Source: Saprospiraceae bacterium UBA2365 (GTDB lineage: Bacteria > Bacteroidota > Bacteroidia > Chitinophagales > Saprospiraceae). From it: a stretch of 64,000 bases of DNA. The notes below the pieces were generated by a model. It saw nothing but the letters and a program-made list of their open reading frames with translations. It made no database searches and was not told the origin of the DNA. Positions 26,705 to 36,078 of this stretch are shown in pieces (position 1 is the first letter of the stretch; each line of letters opens with the position of its first letter). The DNA lies in contig DDTL01000115.1 of assembly GCA_002344345.1 (NCBI GenBank), positions 31,774-95,773 on the forward strand. Direction: 5' to 3'. A program made the position numbers and the translations under genes.

Positions 26705-27604
26705 ATGAAGCAAAATTTTTCCGGCTTATTGATTTTACTTTCAGGTATTACTTTTTTCGGTTCCTGCAGCAAACCAATTGCACATTTTATCATAGAACCA
26801 GAAGAGGAGGTGATCGCTTCTTCTGTGCTGAAATTTAAAAATACTTCCAAAAACGCCGAAAAATACTCCTGGGAATTTGGAGACGGAACCATATCAGAAT
26901 CTCCTGATCCTGAGCATCAATATTTTCATTCCGGACATTACGAAATCAGATTGATCGCTTCCAAAGGCGGGCAGTCTTCGGTTCACAGGCAACAAATCAC
27001 CGTTCATGCACCCAAAACCTGCCACGTCCTGATCAAAACCAATCTGGGCGATATGATCGTGGAATTGTTTGACAATACACCTTTACATCGTGACAATTTT
27101 ATCCATCTGGTTGAACAAGGTTTCTATAATGATCTGCTGTTTCATCGTGTGGTGGAAGGCTTTGTGATCCAGGGTGGAGATCCTTCCTCCCGTAATGCAC
27201 CATTGACAAAAAAAATAATAACCAATGGCAATGAACATAAGATCGAAGCTGAATTCAATCCTGAAAACATTCATCTGAAAGGCGCCTTGGCAGCTGCAAG
27301 AATGGGAGATCAGGTCAATCCTGAAAAAAAATCATCCGGACACCAATTCTATCTGGTTCACGGAAGTAAAGTCCTGCCAGAGACATTGGATCATGCAGAA
27401 CATTCTAAAAATTTCAGATATTCCTCTGCCCAGAAAAACACATATTTTTCATTTGGAGGAAGTCCTCAGCTTGATATGGAATACACCGTTTTTGGAAGGA
27501 TCATCCACGGATTGGATGTATTGGACGCCATCGCCCGAACCAAAACCAATGCAGAAGATCGTCCGCTTGAGAATGTCTGGATGAAGCTTTCAGTGATCAA
27601 TTGA
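26705..27604 (+). CDS. PKD domain-cyclophilin fusion lipoprotein
   Basis: Lipoprotein (start ATG 26705, MKQNFSGLLILLSGITFFGSC) carrying a PKD domain at about residues 25-100 (KYSWEFGDGTISES is the PKD hallmark) followed by a cyclophilin domain (HVLIKTNLGDMIVELFDN; LLFHRVVEGFVIQGGDPSS; SGHQFYLVHG; YTVFGRIIHGLDVLDAIA). The active-site Arg, Phe and Gln are kept, so isomerase activity is expected. The PKD module normally mediates protein or glycan contacts at the cell surface, which would position the foldase. An upstream in-frame ATG at 26663 gives a polar start and is rejected. It is downstream of and paralogous to the preceding gene. Convergent with pgi. Confidence 0.92.
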   Translation: MKQNFSGLLILLSGITFFGSCSKPIAHFIIEPEEEVIASSVLKFKNTSKNAEKYSWEFGDGTISESPDPEHQYFHSGHYEIRLIASKGGQSSVHRQQITVHAPKTCHVLIKTNLGDMIVELFDNTPLHRDNFIHLVEQGFYNDLLFHRVVEGFVIQGGDPSSRNAPLTKKIITNGNEHKIEAEFNPENIHLKGALAAARMGDQVNPEKKSSGHQFYLVHGSKVLPETLDHAEHSKNFRYSSAQKNTYFSFGGSPQLDMEYTVFGRIIHGLDVLDAIARTKTNAEDRPLENVWMKLSVIN

Positions 27605-27628
27605 CTTTAATTTCATAACATTGTTGTC

Positions 27629-29290
27629 TTAGACTTCTCTTTTTAACTGTTTGAAATGGTTGATCAACCCGTTTGTAGAGGAATCATGGCTTGAGACGAT
27701 GTCATCGGTATATAACTCAGGCAAAATTTTATTTGCCAGTTGTTTCCCCAATTCCACGCCCCATTGGTCAAAACTGAAAATATTCCAGATCACACCCTGA
27801 GAAAAAATCTTATGTTCATACATGGCGATGAGTGAACCCAGTGTCTGAGGATCGATTCGATGTACCAAAATGGAATTGCTGGGTTTATTGCCTGAAAAGA
27901 CCTTATGCGGCAAAAGCTGTTGGATTTCACCTTCTGTTTTGCCTTGATTCTGAAGTTCTTCTCTCACAGTTTCCATTGTTTTTCCATGCATCAGAGCCTC
28001 TGTTTGAGCAAAGAAATTTGACATGAGCAAGGTGTGGTGTTCTCCAACAGGATTGTGACTGAATACAGGTGCAATAAAATCACAAGGGATCATTTTAGTT
28101 CCCTGGTGGATCAGTTGGTAAAAAGCGTGCTGACCGTTAGTCCCGGGTTCGCCCCAGATGACAGGCCCGGTCTGGTAGTCCACCTGCAGACCATTCCTGT
28201 CTATAGACTTACCATTGCTCTCCATATTTGCCTGCTGAAAATAAGCAGCAAACCTGTGAAGGTATTGATCATAAGGCAAAATAGCTTCTGTTGCAGCTTC
28301 GTAAAAATTATTATACCACACACCGAGCAAAGCCAGGATGACCGGAATATTTTTCTCAAATGGAGTATACCTGAAATGCTCATCCATCAGGTGCATTCCT
28401 TTGAGCAAGTCAAGGAAATGATCATATCCGATGGTACAAACAATGGATAAACCGATCGCAGAGGAGAGCGAATACCGGCCACCCACCCAATCCCAGAATC
28501 CGAACATATTCTCTGTATCGATACCAAATGCTTCCACAGCAGATGCATTCGTTGACACGGCTACAAAGTGGTGTCTGATGTGATTGCCATCGAGGGCGTG
28601 ATTCAGAAACCAGTTTCGAGCAGTATGGGCATTGGCCATGGTCTCCTGTGTTGTGAAAGTTTTGGAAGCGATGATGAACAAAGTCGTCTCCGGATGTACC
28701 TGTTTCAAAGTTTCTGTAATATGGGTTCCATCGACATTTGAAACGAAATGAGCTTTGATGCCAGGTTTCCAGTATGGTCTGAGCGCTTCTGTTACCATCA
28801 CGGGTCCAAGGTCTGAACCGCCGATCCCGATATTAATGATATCAGTTATTTTTCTACCTGTAAAACCCGTCCATTCTCCATTTTCGAGTTTTTCAGCAAA
28901 ATTTTTCATTTGGTCCAGCACCCTTCTAACCTCAGGCATCACATCCCTGCCATTCACATAGACAGGCTTATTGGATTGATTTCGAAGAGCGGTATGAAGG
29001 ACTGCCCTGTTTTCTGTTTCGTTGATCAATTCAGCATCAAACATCGCCTGAATAGCGTGATCCAGTTGCGTTTCTTTTGCCAGTTTCAACAAACGTTCCA
29101 TCGTCAGATCATCCACCAGATTCTTAGAATAATCAACTAAAATACCGGGGAATAAGATAGAATATTTTGAAAATCTTTCAGGATCCTGAGCAAAGAGATC
29201 TTTCATATTGACATCGGCCATTTTGGAATAATGCTTTTGTAATCCGAGCCATGCAGATGTCTGCGTTGGGTTTATTTTAGGAAATGTCAT
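27629..29290 (-). CDS. pgi: Glucose-6-phosphate isomerase
   Basis: Interconverts glucose 6-phosphate and fructose 6-phosphate in glycolysis and gluconeogenesis. The start at ATG 29290 ([18 protein letters not shown]) gives 553 residues, the usual long form. Signatures: [26 protein letters not shown], the [14 protein letters not shown] signature and the catalytic [12 protein letters not shown] and [21 protein letters not shown] regions. The longer frame to 29362 has a polar prefix and is not family-like. It follows the PLP enzyme on the same strand 93 bases downstream. Confidence 0.98.
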   Translation of the reverse strand: MTFPKINPTQTSAWLGLQKHYSKMADVNMKDLFAQDPERFSKYSILFPGILVDYSKNLVDDLTMERLLKLAKETQLDHAIQAMFDAELINETENRAVLHTALRNQSNKPVYVNGRDVMPEVRRVLDQMKNFAEKLENGEWTGFTGRKITDIINIGIGGSDLGPVMVTEALRPYWKPGIKAHFVSNVDGTHITETLKQVHPETTLFIIASKTFTTQETMANAHTARNWFLNHALDGNHIRHHFVAVSTNASAVEAFGIDTENMFGFWDWVGGRYSLSSAIGLSIVCTIGYDHFLDLLKGMHLMDEHFRYTPFEKNIPVILALLGVWYNNFYEAATEAILPYDQYLHRFAAYFQQANMESNGKSIDRNGLQVDYQTGPVIWGEPGTNGQHAFYQLIHQGTKMIPCDFIAPVFSHNPVGEHHTLLMSNFFAQTEALMHGKTMETVREELQNQGKTEGEIQQLLPHKVFSGNKPSNSILVHRIDPQTLGSLIAMYEHKIFSQGVIWNIFSFDQWGVELGKQLANKILPELYTDDIVSSHDSSTNGLINHFKQLKREV

Positions 29291-29383
29291 GTTCAAATTT
29301 TTTGCAAATGTAAGTTTAAATCCAATGAATGCATAGTGCCTGCAATCAATATTAGCAGGCAATATTTAAAATTAAGGCAAATT

Positions 29384-30334
29384 TTATGTGTTGATCAGCG
29401 GTCCGTGAAGGTAGTTGAATCCTGCAATTCCCTGCGAACCACCACCATGAATACATATGATGGTTTTGCCGTTGCCGAAATAATTATTTTTAAGCAGATC
29501 CGTCAGTGCAAAAAAAAGTTTTCCTGTGTAAACAGGGTCAACAGGCATTCCGTACCGCAAGCTGAAATCATTGACAAAACGGATCAGTGTGGCGTTAAAT
29601 TTGGCAAAGCCGCCAAAATGATAATCTTCCATAATAGTGATTCTGTCCAGATTGGGTAAAAACCCGGGTTGTCCCATCACATCCATAAAGGTTTTTTCCC
29701 AGTTGACCCCTTTCAGAACCGGTATACCTGTTAAATGTGTATTTTCTGGCAGTGCCTGCATCACTCCGCAAAATGTGCCTGCAGTACCGATATCCATCAC
29801 GATATGGTCAGGGTTGAAGCCCAATTGATCCCTGAGCTCTGTTACGATTTCCGCAGCACCTTTCACGGCCAGAGTATTCGAACCGCCATCGGGCACAAAA
29901 TAAGCATCAGGATGAAGTTTCTTTAGGTCAGAGACCAGGCCTGACTCCTTTTTTGACCTGTAGGTTTCCCTGTCAATGAATTGCATCCGGACTCCATTTC
30001 TATGGATGGTGTGCAAAGTTGGGTTGGAAGCATCATATCCGTCTCCGCGGATGTAAAAGGTCATGGGGATTTCAGCTCTTGGAGATAAAAATGACAACGT
30101 GTATAATAAATTTGAAAATGCTCCTCCAAACGCAATGATCTCAGAATGATTTCCCCTGAGGAATTCCTGATAATTGTATTTGATCTTCCGGTATTTATTG
30201 CCGGAAAAAAAGTGGTGTATCAGGTCATCTCTTTTAATAAAGACCGCATTGGATCCCGGGAAAAAATCGTCAGCCGGCATGGGTTGCAAAGGGCTTGGAA
30301 GCCAGAGATTGAAAATTGACTCTAAAGGTTTCAT
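29384..30334 (-). CDS. PLP-dependent enzyme, ACC deaminase/D-cysteine desulfhydrase family
   Basis: Fold type II PLP enzyme of 316 residues. The PLP lysine is in FFSGNKYRKIKYN near residue 47, with the conserved preceding FIKRDDLIHH, and a nucleophile-like Ser in FGGAFSNLLY near residue 75. A Gly-rich phosphate loop reads IGTAGTFCGVMQA. The family includes ACC deaminase and D-cysteine desulfhydrase, but the substrate cannot be told from these motifs; the closeness to pgi gives no clue. In this phylum the subfamily is generally uncharacterised. Confidence 0.85.
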   Translation of the reverse strand: MKPLESIFNLWLPSPLQPMPADDFFPGSNAVFIKRDDLIHHFFSGNKYRKIKYNYQEFLRGNHSEIIAFGGAFSNLLYTLSFLSPRAEIPMTFYIRGDGYDASNPTLHTIHRNGVRMQFIDRETYRSKKESGLVSDLKKLHPDAYFVPDGGSNTLAVKGAAEIVTELRDQLGFNPDHIVMDIGTAGTFCGVMQALPENTHLTGIPVLKGVNWEKTFMDVMGQPGFLPNLDRITIMEDYHFGGFAKFNATLIRFVNDFSLRYGMPVDPVYTGKLFFALTDLLKNNYFGNGKTIICIHGGGSQGIAGFNYLHGPLINT

Positions 30335-30478
30335 TCAAATTAACTTATCTCCGGGATCAAAACAAAATAAAGTGTACCAAAATTGAAATCCCGGTAAATC
30401 GGTCTCAAAATTAAACAATCAACCTATGTTTTAGTGTCCGGTTTTGAAAAACATCAGTAAAGAATCAAATAAAAACTA

Positions 30479-30523
30479 AAAACTGCTCATCCAGCATAAA
30501 AAACAGCCAAAATGAGCAGTTTT
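30479..30523 (-). terminator. Hairpin terminator, minus strand
   Basis: AACTGCTCAT (30481-30490) pairs with ATGAGCAGTT (30512-30521). Read on the minus strand the right arm is followed by TTTTAG, so it can end transcripts from the barrel gene at 31308-30748, although 225 bases after its stop codon. Confidence 0.6.
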
Positions 30524-30556
30524 CAAAAAATAAAACCTTAAATACGAGTTGTAATT

Positions 30557-30740
30557 AGTCTTTGCAGGAAAACGCCAAATACTGCGTTATGCTTGTTTTT
30601 GAAACAGTCATTTACAATTAGTAAACTCCTTGTTTTCAAAAACTCTTGCCTGTGCGATACTCGCAGAAAGGTCGCAAGCCTTGTCCTTGACGTTTTCTTA
30701 TCAAAGATGAAAAAAACATGGGTTTTCTTGCAGACACTAA
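30557..30740 (-). repeat. Dispersed repeat family D, copy 1
   Basis: Read on the minus strand it runs tgtctgcaagaaaaccca, tttgataagaaaacg, tttctgcgagtatcgcacaggc, gagtttttgaaaacaagg, attgtaaatgactgtttcaa. The same order, with about three quarters identity by eye, occurs on the plus strand at 55618-55795. No frame is conserved between the copies, so it is not a coding duplication. Confidence 0.75.
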
Positions 30741-30747
30741 GTATGGT

Positions 30748-31308
30748 TTATTTGCCCCAGGACCAGCCGAATTTAAGTCTGATGGCGGCATAGGGACCGG
30801 AAAAATCGTTTGATTCGAGCCATGTATTTTCAGGTGTAACGATGTGTCTGTAGCCAACTTCTCCTCCCAGCCTGAACCATCTGAACACATTGAACTCTGC
30901 ACCAACGGATGCAAGGCTGGTGGTGGTTTTTAAAGGTACATGGCCATCAGTTTCCAATCTGGCTCTTCCTATACTGAAACCAATGGTGGGGTGAATGACT
31001 TTAAAACCATCATGAGAATAACCCACAAACAAGGATTTCGCAGTGATATCCACTTCTCCCAGTGAATTTGTTTCGGTGTGCCAATCCATGTTCTCGCCTC
31101 CAACCAGATAATCCTTATTGAATTCAAGTGCAAAGATCTCACCAACGGCATCCGGATTTTTTGTTACAATATGAGGTGTGCTAAAACTGGAAGAAAACCA
31201 AACACCAGTCAGTTTCAAACTGGGATTGCTCAAAAATGTTTCATCTCTCTGACCAAATACTGAAAATATAGTAGTGAAGGCAATCAGTGTTAAAAATATT
31301 TTTCTCAT
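30748..31308 (-). CDS. Small outer membrane beta-barrel-like protein
   Basis: Exported protein of 186 residues with a signal peptide (MRKIFLTLIAFTTIFSVFGQR). Alternating strands, Gly/aromatic turns and a C-terminal LKFGWSWGK fit an 8-stranded barrel of the OmpW/OMP_b-brl type. Three segments (FNVFRWFRLGGEVGYRHI and GPYAAIRLKFGW) are typical strands. I cannot assign a ligand. It is monocistronic and followed by repeat D and a terminator. Confidence 0.7.
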   Translation of the reverse strand: MRKIFLTLIAFTTIFSVFGQRDETFLSNPSLKLTGVWFSSSFSTPHIVTKNPDAVGEIFALEFNKDYLVGGENMDWHTETNSLGEVDITAKSLFVGYSHDGFKVIHPTIGFSIGRARLETDGHVPLKTTTSLASVGAEFNVFRWFRLGGEVGYRHIVTPENTWLESNDFSGPYAAIRLKFGWSWGK

Positions 31309-31684
31309 GGTTATACGTTTGTAATTAACAATATGCCTTAGACGACCATTTCACAGAAAGGTTTCAGTCTGAATGTTTTTTAAGGAAATTTTAAGATTTT
31401 GAACAGTAAAGATAAATTGAACCAATGATGCTGGTTGATATCAAAATGGGCTGATGATCAGCGAGATATGTGAGTATTTATTAATATAAGATGATTTATT
31501 TTTTCAATTTTATTGGCTGGTGGTTTTTTAGTCTTCAGTCTTTTAGCTTATCAAGTAAATAATAGCCATAGCTTCAATTTCACCCCAAATCATCTGTCTT
31601 TTAAGCATTGTCCGCACTCAAATATAGCTGACTAAAAGACCGGTCAGCCAATCTGCTAAATAAATTTTGTTAAGAACAATAATT
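31309..31684. other. Spacer between the barrel gene and lptD
   Basis: No gene is supported. A segment at about 31520-31660 has words shared with family C (ttttagtcttcagtcttttagct; gctgactaaaagac) but the match is too loose to call a copy. Confidence 0.4.
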
Positions 31685-34408
31685 TCAGAAAATTCCCCCG
31701 CCGATCGAATTTTGCAATGGAGTCTGACCGTGGTTATATTGGATAAAACTCAAATCCGAGGAGTTTACACCAATAAAAAAGGAATAGTGTCCGGCTCTGG
31801 GACGCCAGCTGAAGTTCATTGTCCAGCAATGCAAATCCCTTTCAAAACCGATATCAGGATAGGTCAGTTCGTTGGCTTTAATATCGTATCCGATGTGGCC
31901 TATTGTCAGGTTCCATTTTTTACTCAGCTTGATATTTCCCTGGGTACTGAGTACATGGCGACTGATGAGAAATGTATCGCGGTTATCTCTGTTGATCTCC
32001 CAACTGATACCAAGATCGTAATTGATGCGAAAGGACTTAAGTAAATCCCATGTGCCTGTGCCTGCGCTTTTGTCGTCATCTTTACCATCTTTCTCCTTTT
32101 TCCCCGAGAACAGATCGATGATCTCCACTATGCCCATTCCAGTGGTGATCGTCAGTGAAGATCTTTCGTGACGGAAAGGTAGCTTACGCTCGTCCCAAAC
32201 TAAAGTATTGATCCGTTTATTGTTTTCCTTCATGTAAGGATCAAGGGTTCCATAGTATCGCAACTGGATCAGGTTGTTGAAAAGACTGGTACTTGCGGAC
32301 ATATTGATCGTAGAGAACTTCAGACTGTCGGCAGCAAAATTATAATTACCTGTTATGTTAAAGGATTGAAGAAGAGTCATTTTTTTGAGGGTCGAATCCT
32401 TCCTCGAAAAATACTTGCCTTCCACATTGTTACCAATTGAATAGGTCAGCGCCATTTGTTTGTCAGAACCGCTGCCCTGACCAAAAGGTCCGTTGATGAA
32501 TACATTGAATCGCTGGATATCTTCATATTCTTCTCTGAAATCTCTGTCGATCTCTACTTCATATAAGTCTCTGGTATCTGGTGAATAACTAAAGCCGACA
32601 TTATAACTCACCACATGTCTGATTCCCCGCAACCATCCTTTATTAAACTGCAATTTTCCATATTGCTTGGTACTCAGATTAAGTGAGGTATTGAATTGTC
32701 TGAATGGCTTGATGTTGTTGATGGTATCTATCAGAACCTGTCCATATAAGGTATCATATATGGTATTTCCATCGACATCCAGGCCGATCGAATCCAGGAT
32801 GACCGACTGATCGTGTTCAAACTGCCTGGATTTATAAAAGTATGTTTCCGAATAATTAACACTGGGCGACAGGGAAAAATATTTAAATACAGAATATGAA
32901 GCACTTGAAGAAGCGCTGTGTTTCATGCCCAGTTTTGCATTTTTGAATGTTTCTGCAGTAAAAAGTGACGTGTCGGTGGCTTCAAATACATTTTTGAGGT
33001 TGGCGTTGTAATTGATATTGATCTTTTCGAACCACTTTTCTGAACCTCTGGGTTTTTTTAGCTTAAAAGGATAATAAGTCCTCATGTTGAGCGTAGCTCT
33101 TGGAAATTCAACGGAAACTGCTCCGGATTGGTTATTCTGAGAATGAGAAAGACCTCCGTTGAATGAAAAAATGGTGTTTGGCATGTCATGGCTGAAGGTA
33201 AAGTTGGAGGTCGTAATATTGTTCAGCCTGGTTTGCGCATCCGTATTGAAAGTTTTGTCGTATCCATTCAAAGTAAGACTGATGTTTCCCCCGATATTCA
33301 TATAAGGGTGAGCTTTCCTATCCTGGTTATGTGCGAGGGAAAACTGAAATTTGTGATCGTTTTTCCTTTCCAGTTTTCCATTGACTTCAGTCCTTACGTT
33401 GGAATACGAAATTCTGAAATTGCCTGAATATTTATATCTTTTTTTATAATTGCTGGAGACGTTGAGGCCCCAGGTCCCACGTGTATAAATATTGCCTGTA
33501 ACGGTCAGATCATAATAATCATTGATGGGAAAATAGTATCCCAGACCTTCCAGACCGTAACCAAGGCTTTCGTGAAAAGAATAATTTTTGGGTATGATCA
33601 GCCCGGATCGCTCTTCAGAAAACATCGGGTAAAATCCAAAGGGCAAGATGGCTGGCGTAGGAATGCCGGCGATTTCGAGGTGAGAAAAACCCAGAACTGC
33701 CAGTTTATTGGGTACAACTTTTAGTTTATTGGCCCGGATACCATAATGAGGTTCAGCACAATCGCAACCGGTGATCATTCCATGCCGGGCATAGATGGTT
33801 TCAATATGATTCAAAGTATCAGCTTCCTTACTAATGTATTTGATGACTGAGCCATGAACGAACAATTCACCTTCTTTCTTGACCGCATCATAGATCATTC
33901 CTTTACTCGACTTAAAATTGAATCGCAATTTTCTGGCCGTGAAATTCTGGTCCCCATCTTCAAAATAAGGCAATTGTGTTTCTTTCCCGGATGCATCTAT
34001 GGCAGGCATTGCCAATGCTTCACTGCTGTCAAAATCAAATACGATGTAACCAGCTTTCATATTCATGCTTTCCAGTCTGACAAAGGCTTCGCCATACAGA
34101 TGAACTTTACTTCCTGATTTATCAAACCACATAGTGTCTGCAGCTCCCCAGTCGATGGCTTCTTCAATAGCGTCAGGTGAGATGTTCACATTCTTTTTGC
34201 CTCCGTGAGGCAACATCAATGTGTCAATTTCAATGGCCAGGGAATCAGAAAAAGTCCCTTGTTCCTGCAAGGGTGGAAAGATCCTTCTGCTGACAGAATC
34301 AGGTATTTGCCCAAAGCCATCAACAAAACACATTAAAAAAAATACTACTATGTAATAAATTAATTTCAAATTAGTGATATAGTATAAAAAAATGTAATAT
34401 ATTTGCAT
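31685..34408 (-). CDS. lptD: LPS-assembly outer membrane protein LptD
   Basis: Outer membrane translocon that inserts lipopolysaccharide into the outer leaflet with LptE. The mature N terminus has the periplasmic OstA-like beta-jellyroll (YGEAFVRLESMNMKAGYIVFD, then KGMIYDAVKKEGELFVHGS), followed by the conserved switch YARHGMITGCDCAEPHYGIRA and a long barrel of about 26 strands to the C terminus. Two Cys are close together in GCDCAEP. The length of 907 is normal for Bacteroidota. The ATG at 34408 gives a signal sequence preceded by 13 residues; a TTG at 34369 (MKLIYYIVVFFLMC) gives a more typical one, so the start is uncertain. It is divergent from the amidase with only 19 bases between the start codons. 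Confidence 0.92.
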   Translation of the reverse strand: MQIYYIFLYYITNLKLIYYIVVFFLMCFVDGFGQIPDSVSRRIFPPLQEQGTFSDSLAIEIDTLMLPHGGKKNVNISPDAIEEAIDWGAADTMWFDKSGSKVHLYGEAFVRLESMNMKAGYIVFDFDSSEALAMPAIDASGKETQLPYFEDGDQNFTARKLRFNFKSSKGMIYDAVKKEGELFVHGSVIKYISKEADTLNHIETIYARHGMITGCDCAEPHYGIRANKLKVVPNKLAVLGFSHLEIAGIPTPAILPFGFYPMFSEERSGLIIPKNYSFHESLGYGLEGLGYYFPINDYYDLTVTGNIYTRGTWGLNVSSNYKKRYKYSGNFRISYSNVRTEVNGKLERKNDHKFQFSLAHNQDRKAHPYMNIGGNISLTLNGYDKTFNTDAQTRLNNITTSNFTFSHDMPNTIFSFNGGLSHSQNNQSGAVSVEFPRATLNMRTYYPFKLKKPRGSEKWFEKININYNANLKNVFEATDTSLFTAETFKNAKLGMKHSASSSASYSVFKYFSLSPSVNYSETYFYKSRQFEHDQSVILDSIGLDVDGNTIYDTLYGQVLIDTINNIKPFRQFNTSLNLSTKQYGKLQFNKGWLRGIRHVVSYNVGFSYSPDTRDLYEVEIDRDFREEYEDIQRFNVFINGPFGQGSGSDKQMALTYSIGNNVEGKYFSRKDSTLKKMTLLQSFNITGNYNFAADSLKFSTINMSASTSLFNNLIQLRYYGTLDPYMKENNKRINTLVWDERKLPFRHERSSLTITTGMGIVEIIDLFSGKKEKDGKDDDKSAGTGTWDLLKSFRINYDLGISWEINRDNRDTFLISRHVLSTQGNIKLSKKWNLTIGHIGYDIKANELTYPDIGFERDLHCWTMNFSWRPRAGHYSFFIGVNSSDLSFIQYNHGQTPLQNSIGGGIF
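34398..34405 (+). promoter_or_regulatory. Candidate -7 box of the amidase gene, inside lptD
   Basis: TATATTTG matches TAnnTTTG and lies 22 bases before the amidase ATG 34428. It overlaps the first codons of the divergent lptD frame. Confidence 0.45.
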
Positions 34409-34427
34409 TCATAGAAAACTACGAGAT

Positions 34428-35312
34428 ATGTTTGCAAACATAGGTACACTTATGTATTTATTATATTTATTGGGAGCAAGTTTATCAGGTCCCGGGCAAA
34501 AAAATATCTCTGCTATTAATGATACTAACGACAAATTTCCCCCAATTTATATAAATGAGCCGCTTATTTTGAATGAAAATGAGCGGTCTTTTCCAAAAAC
34601 TTTCAGGATAGTGATAGATCCCGGACATGGCGGGCGAGATCCGGGATGCAAAAGTAAATATTTGAATGAAAAAGAACTGGTACTGTCTGTCGGAACTCAG
34701 TTGGGCGAAATTCTTCAAGCCAGTAATCCGGGAATAGAGGTATATTTTACAAGGATCACAGATGTTTTTGTTCCGCTTCGCAAACGAATTCAATTCGCAA
34801 ATGAGCTCAATGCAGACCTGTTTGTTTCCATTCACGCCAATCAGTATTCGGACAAAAATATTCATGGTGCTGAGATGTATGTTTTGGGATTACATGCGGC
34901 AAAGCAGAATCTGGAAGTTGCCAAAAGAGAAAATGCCTCAATCCTGCTGGAATCGGATTATACAACAGGTTATGAGGGTTACGTCCCAAACAGCGCTGAA
35001 GAAGAGATCATTATGTCGATGTTTCAGAATTTGTATCTGGACAACAGCATTCAGTTTGGCAAAATGGCCTGTGAACAGATAGGCATTTATACACCGATCG
35101 CTCCAAGGGGTGTGAAACAGGCAGGCTTTGTGGTGCTGAAAAATGCCAGCATGCCGAGTATACTCGCGGAAATCGGATTTTTGTCGAATGAGGGAGATGC
35201 AAAATATCTCAGTTCCCGGGAAGGGCAGAAACAAATGGCGCTCGCCCTTGCCCGTTCGATAGAAAATTATTTTAAAATTGTTCACCCGGATGTTGTCGTA
35301 CATAACAGGTAA
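34428..35312 (+). CDS. N-acetylmuramoyl-L-alanine amidase (Amidase_3)
   Basis: Zinc amidase that cuts the bond between muramic acid and the stem peptide in peptidoglycan. 294 residues. A hydrophobic N terminus (LMYLLYLLGASLS) should export it. The catalytic domain starts VIDPGHGGRDPGCKS (zinc His at about residue 68), then a conserved Glu in LNEKELVLS (about 82), ADLFVSIHANQY (zinc His), and the C-terminal Glu in ILAEIGFLSNEGD. No LysM or AMIN domain is present. The promoter overlaps lptD, so cell-wall cleavage and LPS transport may be co-regulated. The MCE gene follows after 766 bases of repeat DNA. Confidence 0.92.
   Translation: MFANIGTLMYLLYLLGASLSGPGQKNISAINDTNDKFPPIYINEPLILNENERSFPKTFRIVIDPGHGGRDPGCKSKYLNEKELVLSVGTQLGEILQASNPGIEVYFTRITDVFVPLRKRIQFANELNADLFVSIHANQYSDKNIHGAEMYVLGLHAAKQNLEVAKRENASILLESDYTTGYEGYVPNSAEEEIIMSMFQNLYLDNSIQFGKMACEQIGIYTPIAPRGVKQAGFVVLKNASMPSILAEIGFLSNEGDAKYLSSREGQKQMALALARSIENYFKIVHPDVVVHNR
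34435..34442 (-). promoter_or_regulatory. Candidate -7 box of lptD, inside the amidase gene
   Basis: On the minus strand the sequence reads TATGTTTG, a match to TAnnTTTG, 27 bases before the lptD ATG 34408. It overlaps the first codons of the amidase. No TTTG -33 box is seen at the right distance. Confidence 0.4.
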
Positions 35313-35337
35313 ATGCATTTTCCCCAATTTTGATATT

Positions 35338-35650
35338 TGAGTCTGCTCCGAAAAGTAAAAATCGACGCGAATCCACGAATAGAAATGAATACTTCAAATA
35401 CATTTAAGTTGCAATTTAGTATATTATAAATAATAATATTGAGTCTGTTCCGAAAAGTCTTTGCCCCCTAAAAGGGAACTTTTAATTTGTTGATTTTCAT
35501 TCGTTTCCATTTAGTCTTATGCTGATCTTTGACGTCAGTAGCTTGGTGCAAAAAACGATTGAAAATCAACAAATCGGACTTTTCTGAGCAGACTCAATAT
35601 GTTGTATATGTTTTTAAACATTGAAGATTTGCCTTTTCTGAGCAGACTCA
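35338..35650. repeat. MITE-like repeat family A, outer element of a nested pair
   Basis: It begins TGAGTCTGCTCCGAAAAGT and ends CTTTTCTGAGCAGACTCA. The flanks are TATT on both sides (35334-35337 and 35651-35654), a candidate 4-bp target duplication. A second complete family A element sits inside it at 35440-35596. Confidence 0.75.
35440..35596. repeat. MITE-like repeat family A, inner element of a nested pair
   Basis: Begins TGAGTCTGTTCCGAAAAGTC and ends GGACTTTTCTGAGCAGACTCA; flanked by ATAT on both sides (35436-35439 and 35597-35600). It contains the inner arms ttgttgattttcattcgtt and aacgattgaaaatcaacaaa and the centre tttgacgtcagtagc shared with other copies. Confidence 0.85.
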
Positions 35651-35934
35651 TATTTGTTATTTACAAATGATTTTGCCCATGCATCACGAACTGATCCTTA
35701 TTCAAAATTTTCAATAAGCACCCCGCACGCACATTTCCAATAAATGAATTCAAAATAAAAAAGATCTGAATTTGTTCGAAAAAGGTGTCTGGTAATCATT
35801 CCATTATTCAGATGAAGGAATTCAAAATGGGCAAAAAATGAATGAATGCTTCAAAATGGAGCAAATTTTGGCTGTGGGCATGAATCTTAGGTTTTTATTA
35901 ACTTTCGAAATCCATACTTAAATCGAAAATCGAT

Positions 35935-35942
35935 TACATTTG
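35935..35942 (+). promoter_or_regulatory. Candidate -7 box upstream of the MCE gene
   Basis: TACATTTG matches TAnnTTTG. It would give a leader of about 130 bases before ATG 36079. No matching -33 box was found. Confidence 0.35.
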
Positions 35943-36078
35943 CACTCTTTTTCATAAATATGTGTATAATTTCCAATCATCTATTGGAAAATGAAACAAC
36001 AGAAGGAAGATAAAATCGTTCAATTTGCGGGTGATGCGTTCGAATGGCGGATAAATTCTCCCTATAAAGATATATATC

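Larger units (their letters stand above)
30335..30747. other. Spacer with terminator and family D repeat
   Basis: Contains a hairpin terminator for the gene at 30748 (on the minus strand) and repeat family D copy 1. No gene is supported. Confidence 0.5.
35313..36078. other. Spacer with nested family A elements
   Basis: No gene is supported. The left half is two nested family A copies (35338-35650). The right half is AT-rich and carries the candidate -7 box of the MCE gene. Confidence 0.55.

Noticed and set aside
28034..28450. 138-residue plus-strand frame
   Set aside because: Shadow of pgi, which has all its signature motifs in this interval.
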